A model generated the notes under the pieces. That model searched no databases. It was not told where the DNA came from and was given only the letters and a program-made list of their open reading frames with translations. A stretch of 64,000 bases of DNA from Saccoglossus kowalevskii. Taxonomy: Eukaryota > Hemichordata > Enteropneusta > Harrimaniidae. The stretch is from assembly GCF_000003605.2 (NCBI RefSeq), contig NW_003131026.1, positions 1 through 64,000 of the forward strand, given 5' to 3'. The position numbers were made by a program, and so were the translations under genes. This document shows, in pieces, positions 13,034 through 23,583 of this stretch (its first letter is position 1; the number at the start of each line of letters is the position of its first letter).

Positions 13034-14171
13034 ATTGTTGATGCTTGGGATTTATGCTGATGTAATCTATCATTTGTTTAATTATGGACCACCGGAGAGG
13101 TCATCAAAAATTGCATCGACCGACGGTATTTCACGTCGTTTCGTGCAGGGCATTGGTAAAAGTTTTCAACTATATCGCCTCTGCGCAGAGATAAATTGAC
13201 ATCGCGCTGAACAGACAATCCAGGTCATATTCCACACACATATATACTCGGTTTGGATTTGGCGCATTACGTATTGGTTACGTAAAGGCAGCGTGGGGAT
13301 ATTGTTATGTAAATAGGTGAAAATATTCACACATAAAAAGGCGGCCATTTAGCACGTTATTGTTTGTTGAATTAAAAAATAATTCATGCTGTTCCAACAG
13401 TTTATTCCACAACCATCCTCAATAAAATAAAGATTACATACGGTTTTTGATTAAACCCGTCTTTCCTTATTGTGGACTTTGTTCGAATAACCATTCACAA
13501 GTCAATCTAAATAGGCAAATTACACGACAGCTTCATTAGAACCACCACGCCGACTAAACTTGATTATCCGACCACTGTCCCGGCGGTGTTGTTTTAGCGA
13601 ACTTCCTGCAAGACATAGACATATACAAGTTCGCGTATATCAGCTGTTACCATTAATTCAACCCGTGGCCCAATCTGATGGTGTAATTTGCGTTTTTATA
13701 AGACGTTTTGCTTTCGTCTAGGTGAATATATATTACACTCTCGATGTGCGCCCTCCAAGAACAACGGTTCGAGTGACATGCATACATCGCCAATAGATGG
13801 CGTTTTTGAAAGTGTTCCTCTAAACGCAAATAGCATCCAATGTTATCTAATTTGAAATAGTACACTACACGCAGAGTTCTTGTACTCAGGCGCAAAATGG
13901 TGCAGCTACCTAAAGAGTATAAGATAACAAGACACGAAGAATAACAAGACTTGAGTCAATCATAATAGACAAATTGCACGACAGTTTGTTTCAAGGACCA
14001 ACACGCTGTCATCACCAACGTCATCACCATCATGTTTCTTTCATAACCTTGTTTTTGTGAATGATGCCATGCTTTAACTCATTCTGTTTAATTAAAATCT
14101 ATGATAGAATAAAACACATATATTATTATGGATTGAGATGTCGGATACAACAATGTTACTTTTCGCATAGT
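13034..14171 (+). repeat. Satellite unit M12 (class B, 38-bp deletion)
   Basis: 1138 bp. At about 13171 the unit jumps from TTTTCAACT to ATATCGCC, losing the 38 bp that correspond to 14311-14348 in M13. The same junction occurs only in M33. GTTCGAATAACC is shared with M9, M17, M32 and M33. Confidence 0.93.
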
Positions 14172-14259
14172 ATTGTTGAATGCTTGGGATTTATGCTGAT
14201 GTAATCTATCATTTGTTTAATTATGGACCTCCGGAGAGGTCATCAAAAATTGCATCGAC

Positions 14260-14277
14260 CGACGGTATTTCACGTCG
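14260..14277. repeat. CGACG/CGTCG inverted repeat in reference unit
   Basis: Perfect 5-bp arms around an 8-nt spacer, in the most CpG-rich part of the unit. Present at the same offset in nearly all units. Arms this short are expected by chance, so no function is implied. Confidence 0.6.
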
Positions 14278-14346
14278 TTTCGTGCAGGGTATTGGTAAAA
14301 GTTTTCAACTAGCAATAATCGCGCCTCGGTTGGACCTCATGGGCTA

Positions 14347-14367
14347 CGATATCGCCTCTGCGCAGAG
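14347..14367. repeat. Adjacent palindromes CGATATCG and CTCTGCGCAGAG
   Basis: An 8-bp and a 12-bp perfect palindrome are separated by one base (14347-14354 and 14356-14367). The 12-bp one has a TGCGCA core. It is kept in most units, shifted in M8 and broken in M42. Type D units lose the 8-bp one (GATACCGC). The 38-bp deletions of M12 and M33 end inside the 8-bp palindrome. Confidence 0.85.
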
Positions 14368-14443
14368 ATAAATTGACATCGCGCTGACCAGACAATCCAG
14401 GTCATATTCCACACACATATATACTCGGTTTGGATTTGGCGCA

Positions 14444-14462
14444 TTACGTATTGGTTACGTAA
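14444..14462. repeat. TTACGTA inverted repeat with 5-nt spacer
   Basis: TTACGTA (14444-14450) and TACGTAA (14456-14462) flank TTGGT. The arms are identical in almost every unit seen. Confidence 0.8.
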
Positions 14463-14493
14463 AGGCAGCGTGGGGATATTGTTATGTAAATAG

Positions 14494-14507
14494 GTGAAAA
14501 TATTCAC
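14494..14507. repeat. GTGAA/TTCAC inverted repeat with 4-nt spacer
   Basis: Perfect 5-bp arms around AATA. Lost in M44 through a 6-bp deletion. Confidence 0.65.
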
Positions 14508-14545
14508 ACATAAAAAGGCGGCCATTTAGCACGTTATTGTTTGTT

Positions 14546-14578
14546 GAATTAAAAAAATAATTCATGCTGTTCCAACAG
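14546..14578. repeat. Paired inverted repeats GAATTA/TAATTC and CTGTT/AACAG
   Basis: GAATTA (14546-14551) pairs with TAATTC (14558-14563) across an A run, and CTGTT (14567-14571) with AACAG (14574-14578) across CC. The A run varies from five to seven As between units and accounts for many 1-bp length differences. Confidence 0.7.
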
Positions 14579-14661
14579 TTTATTCCACAACCATCCTCAA
14601 CAAAAAAAATATTACTTACGGTTTTTGATTAAACCCGTCTTTCCTTATTGTGGACTTTGTG

Positions 14662-14729
14662 GAATAACCATTCACGAGTCAATCGAAATAGGCAAATTGC
14701 ACGACAGCTTCATTAGAACCACCACGCCG
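14662..14729 (+). repeat. Internal direct repeat, copy 1
   Basis: Runs from GAATAAC to CACGCCG. Shares with copy 2 the blocks GAATAAC, GAGTCAATC, AATAG, CAAATTGCACGACAG and ACCA(C/A)CACGC(C/T)G in the same order and almost the same spacing. The two copies lie 454 bp apart within the unit. Confidence 0.85.
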
Positions 14730-14773
14730 ACTAAACTTGATTATCCGACCACTGTCCCGGCGGTGTTGTTTTA

Positions 14774-14811
14774 GCGAACTTCCTGCAAGACATAGACATA
14801 TACAAGTTCGC
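14774..14811. repeat. GCGAACTT/AAGTTCGC inverted repeat, 22-nt spacer
   Basis: Perfect 8-bp arms at 14774-14781 and 14804-14811, the longest spaced stem noticed in the unit. Changed in one arm in M11 and M40 (CCAAACTT) and in both arms in M35. Confidence 0.8.
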
Positions 14812-14964
14812 GTATATCAGCTGTTACCATTAATTCAACCCGTGGCCCAATCTGATGGTGTAATTTGCGTTTTTATAAGACGTTTTGCTTTCGTCTAGGT
14901 GAATATATATTACACTCTCGATGTGCGCCCTCCAAGAACAACGGTTCGAGTGATATGCATACAT

Positions 14965-14979
14965 CGCCAATAGATGGCG
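14965..14979. other. CGCCA-ATAGA-TGGCG hairpin
   Basis: Perfect 5-bp GC-rich arms with a 5-nt loop, at offset 785 from the unit's ATG, unchanged in nearly all full units (an extra base in M20). The AGATGGCG part resembles the core of insect CTCF-type insulator sites. That is a resemblance only. Confidence 0.6.
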
Positions 14980-15115
14980 TTTTTGAAAGTGTTCCTCTAA
15001 ACGCAAATAGCATCCAATGTTATCTAATTTGAAATAGTACACTACACGCAGAGCTCTTGTACTCAGGCGCAAAATGGTGCAGCTACCTAAAGAGTATAAG
15101 ATAACAAGACACGAA

Positions 15116-15185
15116 GAATAACAAGACTTGAGTCAATCATAATAGACAAATTGCACGACAGTTTGTTTCAAGGACCAACACGCTG
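15116..15185 (+). repeat. Internal direct repeat, copy 2
   Basis: Counterpart of 14662-14729, about two-thirds identical overall, with a 15-bp identical core. This copy is removed by the large deletion in M41 and M50. Confidence 0.85.
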
Positions 15186-15208
15186 TCATCACCAACGTCA
15201 TCACCATC
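15185..15208 (+). repeat. 12-bp tandem pair GTCATCACCAAC / GTCATCACCATC
   Basis: Two adjacent 12-bp copies differing at one base. In some units (for example M9, M11, M12) the second copy also ends CAAC. M31 and M32 keep a single copy, as expected of slippage or unequal pairing. Confidence 0.85.
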
Positions 15209-15348
15209 ATGTTTCTTTCATAACCTTGTTTTTGTGAATGATGCCATGCTTTAACTCATTCTGTTTAATTAAAATCTATGATAGAATAAAACACATATAT
15301 TATTATGGATTGAGATGTCGGATACAACAATGTTACTTTTCGCATAGT

Positions 15349-16525
15349 ATTGTTGAATGCTTGGGATTTATGCTGATGTAATCTATCATTTGTTTAATTA
15401 TGGACCTCCGTAGAGGTCATCAAAAATTGCATCGACCGACGGTATTTCACGTCGTTTCGTGCAGGGTATTGGTAAAAGTTTTCAACTAGCAATAATCGCG
15501 CCTCGGTTGGACCTCATGGGCTACGATATCGCCTCTGCGCAGAGATAAATTGACATCGCGCTGACCAGACAATCCAGGTCATATTCCACACACATATATA
15601 CTCGGTTTGGATTTGGCGCATTACGTATTGGTTACGTAAAGGCAGCGTGGGGATATTGTTATGTAAATAGGTGAAAATATTCACACATAAAAAGGCGGCC
15701 ATTTAGCACGTTATTGTTTGTTGAATTAAAAAAATAATTCATGCTGTTCCAACAGTTTATTCCACAACCATCCTCAACAAAATGAAGATTACATACGGTT
15801 TTTGATTAAACCCGTCTTTCCTTATTGTGGACTTTGTGGAATAACCATTCACGAGTCAATCGAAATAGGCAAATTGCACGACAGCTTCATTAGAACCACC
15901 ACGCCGACTAAACTTGATTATCCGACCACTGTCCCGGCGGTGTTGTTTTAGCGAACTTCCTGCAAGACATAGACATATACAAGTTCGCGTATATCAGTTG
16001 TTACCATTAATTCAACCCGTGGCGCAATCTGATGGTGTAATTTGCGTTTTTATAAGACGTTTTGCTTTCGTCTAGGTGAATATATATTACACTCTCGATG
16101 TGCGCCCTCCAAGAACAACGGTTCGAGTGATATGCATACATCGCCAATAGATGGCGTTTTTGAAAGTGTTCCTCTAAACGCAAATAGCATCCAATGTTAT
16201 CTAATTTGAAATAGTACACTACACGCAGAGTTCTTGTACTCAGGCGCAAAATGGTGCAGCTACCTAAAGAGTATAAGATAACAAGACACGAAGAATAACA
16301 AGACTTGAGTCAATCATAATAGACAAATTGCACGACAGTTTGTTTCAAGGACCAACACGCTGTCATCACCAACGTCATCACCATCATGTTTCTTTCATAA
16401 CCTTGTTTTTGTGAATGATGCCATGCTTTAACTCATTCTGTTTAATTAAAATCTATGATAGAATAAAACACATATATTATTATGGATTGAGATGTCGGAT
16501 ACAACAATGTTACTTTTCGCATAGT
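15349..16525 (+). repeat. Satellite unit M14 (B/C intermediate)
   Basis: 1177 bp. Has the class C mark CCCGTGGCGC but the class B mark CTAGGTG, as M38 does. Other marks are CTCCGTAGAGG (shared with M8) and AAAATGAAG. Confidence 0.92.
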
Positions 16526-17701
16526 ATTGTTGAATGCTTGGGATTTATGCTGATGTAATCTATCATTTGTTTAATTATGGACCACCGGAGAGGTCATCAA
16601 AAATTGCATCGACCGACGGTATTTCACGTCGTTTCGTGCAGGGTATTGGTAAAAGTTTTCAACTAGCAATAATCGCGCCTCGGTTGGACCTCATGGGCCA
16701 CGATATCGCCTCTGCGCAGAGATAAATTGACATCGCGCTGAACAGACAATCCAGGTCATATTCCACACACATATATACTCGGTTTGGATTTGGCGCATTA
16801 CGTATTGGTTACGTAAAGGCAGCGTGGGGATATTGTTATGTAAATAGGTGAAAATATTCACACATAAAAGGGCGGCCATTTAGCACGTTATTGTTTGTTG
16901 AATTAAAAAATAATTCATGCTGTTCCAACAGTTTATTCCACAACCATCCTCAACAAAATAAAGATTACATACGGTTTTTGATTAAACCCGTCTTTCCTTA
17001 TTGTGGACTTTGTAGAATAACCATTCACGAGTCAATCGAAATAGGCAAATTGCACGACAGCTTCATTAGAACCACCACGCCGACTAAACTTGATTATCCG
17101 ACCACTGTCCCGGCGGTGTTGTTTTAGCGAACCTCCTGCAAGACAGAGACATATACAAGTTCGCGTATATCAGCTGTTACCATTAATTCAACCCGTGGCC
17201 CAATCTGATGGTGTAATTTGCGTTTTTATAAGACGTTTTGCTTTCGTCTAGGTGAATATATATTACACTCTCGATGTGCGCCCTCCAAGAACAGCGGTTC
17301 GAGTGACATGCATACATCGCCAATAGATGGCGTTTTTGAAAGTGTTCCTCTAAACGCAAATAGCATCCAATGTTATCTAATTTGAAATAGTACACTACAC
17401 GCAGAGCTCTTGTACTCAGGCGCAAAATGGTGCAGCTACCTAAAGAGTATAAGATAACAAGACACGAAGAATAACAAGACTTGAGTCAATCATAATAGAC
17501 AAATTGCACGACAGTTTGTTTCTAGAACCAACACGCTGTCATCACCAACGTCATCACCATCATGTTTCTTTCATAACCTTGTTTTTGTGAATGATGCCAT
17601 GCTTTAACTCATTCTGTTTAATTAAAATCTATGATAGAATAAAACACATATATTATTATGGATTGAGATGTCGGATACAACAATGTTACTTTTCGCATAG
17701 T
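16526..17701 (+). repeat. Satellite unit M15 (class B)
   Basis: 1176 bp. GGGCCACGAT is shared with the next unit, M16. Private changes include AAAAGGGCGG, TTTGTAGAATAACC, AAGACAGAGAC, AACAGCGG and TTTCTAGAACC. Confidence 0.92.
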
Positions 17702-18878
17702 ATTGTTGAATGCTTGGGATTTATGCTGATGTAATCTATCATTTGTTTAATTATGGACCACCGGAGAGGTCATCAAAAATTGCATCGACCGACGGTATTT
17801 CACGTCGTTTCGTGCAGGGTATTGGTAAAAGTTTTCAACTAGCAATAATTGCGCCTCGGTTGGACCTCATGGGCCACGATATCGCCTCTGCGCAGAGATA
17901 AATTGACATCGCGCTGACCAGACAATCCAGGTCATATTCCACACACATATATACTCGGTTTGGATTTGGCGCATTACGTATTGGTTACGTAAAGGCAGCG
18001 TGGGGATATTGTTATTTAAATAGGTGAAAATATTCACACATAAAAAGGCGGCCATTTAGCACGTTATTGTTTGTTGAATTAAAAAAATAATTCATGCTGT
18101 TCCAACAGTTTATTCCACAACCATCCTCAACAAAATAAAGATTACATACGGTTTTTGATTAAACCCGTCTTTCCTTATTGTGGACTTTGTGGAATAACCA
18201 TTCACGAGTCAATCGAAATAGGCAAATTGCACGACAGCTTCATTAGAACCACCACGCCGACTAAACTTGATTATCCGGCCACTGTCCCGGCGGTGTTGTT
18301 TTAGCGAACTTCCTGCAAGACATAGACATATACAAGTTCGCGTATATCAGCTGTTACCATTAATTCAACCCGTGGCCCAATCTGATGGTGTAATTTGCGT
18401 TTTTATAAGACGTTTTGCTTTCGTCTATGTGAATATATATTACACTCTCGATGTGCGCCCTCCAAGAACAACGGTTCGAGTGATATGCATACATCGCCAA
18501 TAGATGGCGTTTTTGAAAGTGTTCCTCTAAACGCAAATAGCATCCAATGTTATCTAATTTGAAATAGTATACGACACGCAGAGTTCTTGTACTCAGGCGC
18601 AAAATGGTGCAGCTACCTAAAGAGTATAAGATAACAAGACACGAAGAATAACAAGACTTGAGTCAATCATAATAGACAAATTGCACGACAGTTTGTTTCA
18701 AGGACCAACACGCTGTCATCACCAACGTCATCACCATCATGTTTCTTTCATAACCTTGTTTTTGTGAATGATGCCATGCTTTAACTCATTCTGTTTAATT
18801 AAAATCTATGATAGAATAAAACACATATATTATTATGGATTGAGATGTCGGATACAACAATGTTACTTTTCGCATAGT
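17702..18878 (+). repeat. Satellite unit M16 (B/A hybrid)
   Basis: 1177 bp. It is class B at the first diagnostic site (CCCGTGG) and class A at the second (CTATGTG), 58 bp downstream. Private changes are GTTATTTAAATAGG and TCCGGCCACTG. GTATACGACACG lies near the 3' part. Confidence 0.92.
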
Positions 18879-20055
18879 ATTGTTGAATGCTTGGGATTTA
18901 GGCTGATGTAAGCTATCATTTGTTTAATTATGGACCTCCGGAGAGGTCATCAAAAAATGCATCGACCGACGGTATTTCACGTCGTTTCGTGCAGGGTATT
19001 GGTAAAAGTTTTCAACTAGCAATAATCGCGCCTCGGTTGGACCTCATGGGCTACGATATCGCCTCTGCGCAGAGATAAATTGACATCGCGCTGACCAGAC
19101 AATCCAGGTCATATTCCACACACATATATACTCGGTTTGGACTTGGCGCATTACGTATTGGTTACGTAAAGGCAGCGTGGGGATATTGTTATGTAAATAG
19201 GTGAAAATATCACACATAAAAAGGCGGGCCATTTAGCACGTTATTGTTTGTTGAATTAAAAAATAATTCATGCTGTTCCAACAGTTTATTCCATAACCAT
19301 CCTCAACAAAATAAAGATTACATACGGTTTTTGATTAAACACGTCTTTCCTTATTGTGGACTTTGTTCGAATAACCATTCACAAGTCAATCTAAATAGGC
19401 AAATTACACGACAGCTTCATTAGAACCACCACGCCGACTAAACTTGATTATCCGACCACTGTCCCGGCGGTGTTGTTTTAGCGAACTTCCTGCAAGACAT
19501 AGACATATACAAGTTCGCGTATATCAGCTGTTACCATTAATTCAACCCGTGGCCCAATCTGATGGTGTAATTTGCGTTTTAATAAGACGTTTTGCTTTCG
19601 TCTAGGTGAATATATATTACACTCTCGATGTGCGCCCTCCAAGAACAACGGTTCGAGTGATATGCATACATCGCCAATAGATGGCGTTTTTGAAAGTGTT
19701 CCTCTAAACGCAAATAGCATCCAATGTTATCTAATTTGAAATAGTACACTACACGCAGAGCTCTTGTACTCAGGCGCAAAATGGTGCAGCTACCTAAAGA
19801 GTATAAGATAACAAGACACGAAGAATAACAAGACTTGAGTCAATCATAATAGACAAATTGCACGACAGTTTGTTTCAAGGACCAACACGCTGTCATCACC
19901 AACGTCATCACCATCATGTTTCTTTCATAACCTTGTTTTTTTGAATGATGCCATGCTTTACCTCATTCTGTTTAATTAAAATCTATGATAGATTAAAACA
20001 TATATATTATTATGGATTGAGATGTCGGATACAACAATGTTACTTTTCGCATAGT
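18879..20055 (+). repeat. Satellite unit M17 (class B, mosaic)
   Basis: 1177 bp. The 5' part (GGCTGATGTAAGC, CAAAAAATGCATC) matches M31. The 3' end (seven Ts before GAATGATGCC, then TTTACCTC) matches M46. Private changes are TTCCATAACC and TTTTAATAAG. Confidence 0.92.
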
Positions 20056-21231
20056 ATTGTGAATGCTTGGGATTTAGGCTGATGTAATCTATCATTTGTT
20101 TAATTATGGACCTCCGGAGAGGTTATCAAAAATTGCATCGACCGACGGTATTTCACGTCGTTTCGTGCAGGGTATTGGTAAAAGTTTTCAACTAGCAATA
20201 ATCGCGCCTCTGTTGGACTTCATGGGCTACGATATCGCCTCTGCGCAGAGATAAATTGACATCGCGCTGACCAGACAATCCAGGTCATATTCCACACACA
20301 TATATACTCGGTTTGGATTTGGCGCATTACGTATTGGTTACGTAAAGGCAGCGTGGGGATATTGTTATGTAAATAGGTGAAAATATTCACACATAAAAAA
20401 GCGGCCATTTAGCACGTTATTGTTTGTTGAATTAAAAAAATAATTCATGCTGTTCCAACAGTTTATTCCACAACCATCCTCAACAAAATAAAGATTACAC
20501 ACGGTTTTTGATTAAACCCGTCTTTCCTTATTGTGGACTTTGTGGAATAACCATTCACGAGTCAATCGAAATAGGCAAATTGCACGACAGCTTCATTAGA
20601 ACCACCACGCCGACTAAACTTGATTATCCGACCACTGTCCCGGCGGTGTTGTTTTAGCGAACTTCCTGCAAGACATAGACATATACAAGTTCGCGTATAT
20701 CAGCTGTTACCATTAATTCAACGCGTGGCCCAATCTGATGGTGTAATTTGCGTTTTTATAAGACGTTTTGCTTTCGTCTATGTGAATATATATTACACTC
20801 TCGATGTGCGCCCTCCAAGAACAACGGTTCGAGTGATATGCATACATCGCCAATAGATGGCGTTTTTGAAAGTGTTCCTCTAAACGCAAATAGCATCCAA
20901 TGTTATCTAATTTGAAATAGTATACTACACACAGAGTTCTTGTACTCAGGCGTAAAATGGTGCAGCTACCTAAAGAGTATAAGATAACAAGACACGAAGA
21001 ATAACAAGACTTGAGTCAATCATAATAGACAAATTGCACGACAGTTTGTTTCAAGGACCAACACGCTGTCATCACCAACGTCATCACCATCATGTTTCTT
21101 TCATAACCTTGTTTTTGTGAATGATGCCATGCTTTAACTCATTCTGTTTAATTAAAATCTATGATAGAATAAAACACATATATTATTATGGATTGAGATG
21201 TCGGATACAACAATTTTACTTGTCGCATAGT
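20056..21231 (+). repeat. Satellite unit M18 (class A, twin of M48)
   Basis: 1176 bp. AGGTTATCAAA, CTCTGTTGGACTTC, GATTACACACGG and AGGCGTAAAATGG are all shared with M48. One T is missing at the unit start (ATTGTGAATG). Confidence 0.93.
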
Positions 21232-22408
21232 ATTGTTGAATGCTTGGGATTTATGCTGATGTAATCTATCATTTGTTTAATTATGGACCTCTGGAGAGGT
21301 CATCAAAAATTGCATCGACCGACGGTATTTCACGTCGTTTCGTGCAGGGTATTGGTAAAAGTTTTCAACTAGCAATAATCGCGCCTCGGTTGGACCTCAT
21401 GGGCTACGATATCGCCTCTGCGCAGAGATAAATTGACATCGCGCTGACCAGACAATCCAGGTCATATTCCACACACATATACACTCGGTTTGGATTTGGC
21501 GCATTACGTATTGGTTACGTAAAGGCAGCGTGGGGATATTGTTATGTAAATAGGTGAAAATATTCACACATAAAAAAGCGGCCATTTAGCACGTTATTGT
21601 TTGTTGAATTAAAAAAATAATTCATGCTGTTCCAACAGTTTATTCCACAACCATCCTCAACAAAATAAAGATTACATACGGTTTTTGATTAAACCCGTCT
21701 TTCCTTATTGTGGACTTTGTGGAATAACCATTCACGAGTTAATTGAAATAGGCAAATTGCACGACAGCTTCATTAGAACCACCACGCCGACTAAACTTGA
21801 TTATCCGACCACTGTCCCGGCGGTGTTGTTTTAGCGAACTTCCTGCAAGACATAGACATATACAAGTTCGCGTATATCAGCTGTTACCATTAATTCAACG
21901 CGTGGCCCAATCTGATGGTGTAATTTGCGTTTTTATAAGACGTTTTGCTTTCGTCTATGTGAATATATATTACACTCTCGATGTGCGCCCTCCAAGAACA
22001 ACGGTTCGAGTGATATGCATACATCGCCAATAGATGGCGTTTTTGAAAGTGTTCCTCTAAACGCAAATAGCATCCAATGTTATCTAATTTGAAATAGTAC
22101 ACTACACGCAGAGCTCTTGTACTCAGGCGCAAAATGGTGCAGCTACCTAAAGAGTATAATATAACAAGACACGAAGAATAACAAGACTTGAGTCAATCAT
22201 AATAGACAAATTGCACGACAGTTTGTTTCAAGGACCAACACGCTGTCATCACCAACGTCATCACCATCATGTTTCTTTCATAACCTTGTTTTTGTGAATG
22301 ATGCCATGCTTTAACTCATTCTGTTTAATTAAAATCTATGATAGAATAAAACACATATATTATTATGGATTGAGATGTCGGATACAACAATTTTACTTGT
22401 CGCATAGT
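21232..22408 (+). repeat. Satellite unit M19 (class A)
   Basis: 1177 bp. Has ATACACTCGG and GTTAATTGAAA, and the private AGTATAATATAAC. It sits between twins of M48 and M49, which are adjacent to each other elsewhere in the array, so it was inserted here or lost there. Confidence 0.92.
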
Positions 22409-23583
22409 ATTGTTGAATGCTTGGGATTTATGCTGATGTAATCTATCATTTGTTTAATTATGGACCTCTGGAGAGGTCATCAAAAATTGCATCGACCGAC
22501 GGTATTTCACGTCGTTTCGTGCAGGGTATTGGTAAAAGTTTTCAACTAGCAATAATCGCGCCTCGGTTGGACCTCATGGGCTACGATATCGCCTCTGCGC
22601 AGAGATAAATTGACATCGCGCTGACCAGACAATCCAGGTCATATTCCACACACATATATACTCGGTTTGGATTTGGCGCATTACGTATTGGTTACGTAAA
22701 GGCAGCGTGGGGATATTGTTATGTGTAAATAGGTGAAAATATTCACACATAAAAAAGCGGCCATTTAGCACGTTATTGTTTGTTGATTAAAAAGAATAAT
22801 TCATGCTGTTCCAACAGTTTATTCCACAACCATCCTCAACAAAATAAAGATTACATACGGTTTTTGATTAAACCCGTCTTTCCTTATTGTGGACTTTGTG
22901 GAATAACCATTCACGAGTTAATCGAAATAGGCAAATTGCACGACAGCTTCATTTGAACCACCACGCCGACTAAACTTGATTATTCGACCACTGTCCCGGC
23001 GGTGTTGTTTTAGCGAACTTCCTGCAAGACATAGACATATACAAGTTCGCGTATATCAGCTGTTACCATTAATTCAACGCGTGGCCCAATCTGATGGTGT
23101 AATTTGCGTTTTTATAAGACGTTTTGCTTTCGTCTAGGTGAATATATATTACACTCTCGATGTGCGCCCTCCAGACAACGGTTTGAGTGATATGCATACA
23201 TCGCCAATAAGATGGCGTTTTGAAAGTGTTCCTCTAAACGCAAATAGCATCCATTGTTATCTAATTTGAAATAGTACACTACACGCAGAGCTCTGTACTT
23301 AGGCGCAAAATGGTGCAGCTACTAAGGAGTATAAGATAACAAGACACGAAGGATAACCAGACTTGAGTCAATCATAATAGACAAATTGCCCTACAGTTTG
23401 TTTCAAGGACCAACACGCTGTCATCACCAACGTCATCACCATCATGTTTCTTTCATAACCTTGTTTTTGTGAATGATGCCATGCTTTAACTCATTCTGTT
23501 TAATTAAAATCTATGATAGAATAAAACACATATATTATTATGGATTGAGATGTCGGATACAACAATGTTACTTTTCGCATAGT
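22409..23583 (+). repeat. Satellite unit M20 (hybrid, twin of M29 and M49)
   Basis: 1175 bp. The 2-bp insertion TATGTGTAAATAGG and TCATTTGAACC are shared with M29 and M49. TTGATTAAAAAGAAT and ATTATTCGACC are shared with M49, TTGCCCTACAG with M29. It has class A CGCGTGG with class B CTAGGTG. One-base indels cluster at about 23173-23345. Confidence 0.92.

Larger units (their letters stand above)
14172..15348 (+). repeat. Satellite unit M13 (class B, reference unit)
   Basis: 1177 bp, used here as the reference for internal features. Private changes sit at about 14604-14620, where an A run and ATTACTTACGG replace the usual sequence. All the palindromes and internal repeats described below are intact. 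Confidence 0.93.

Noticed and set aside
14180-14525. 63-codon plus frame and 62-codon minus frame overlapping at their ends
   Set aside because: Both are short, overlap on opposite strands and have no recognisable domain. Small in-frame and out-of-frame changes among units show no coding constraint.
14943-14953. GGTTCGAGTGA as an RNA polymerase III B box of a tRNA-derived SINE
   Set aside because: It resembles the B-box core, but the last positions do not fit and no good A box lies at the usual distance. TGGCCCAATCTG, about 100 bp upstream, is a poor candidate. No tRNA-like fold is visible.
14830-15072. Recurrent 80-codon open frame on the minus strand in most units
   Set aside because: It recurs because the unit recurs. 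The main class differences inside it all change amino acids, it overlaps a plus-strand frame in class A units, it resembles no known family and has no visible start context. A dN/dS test across units giving values well below 1 would change this view.
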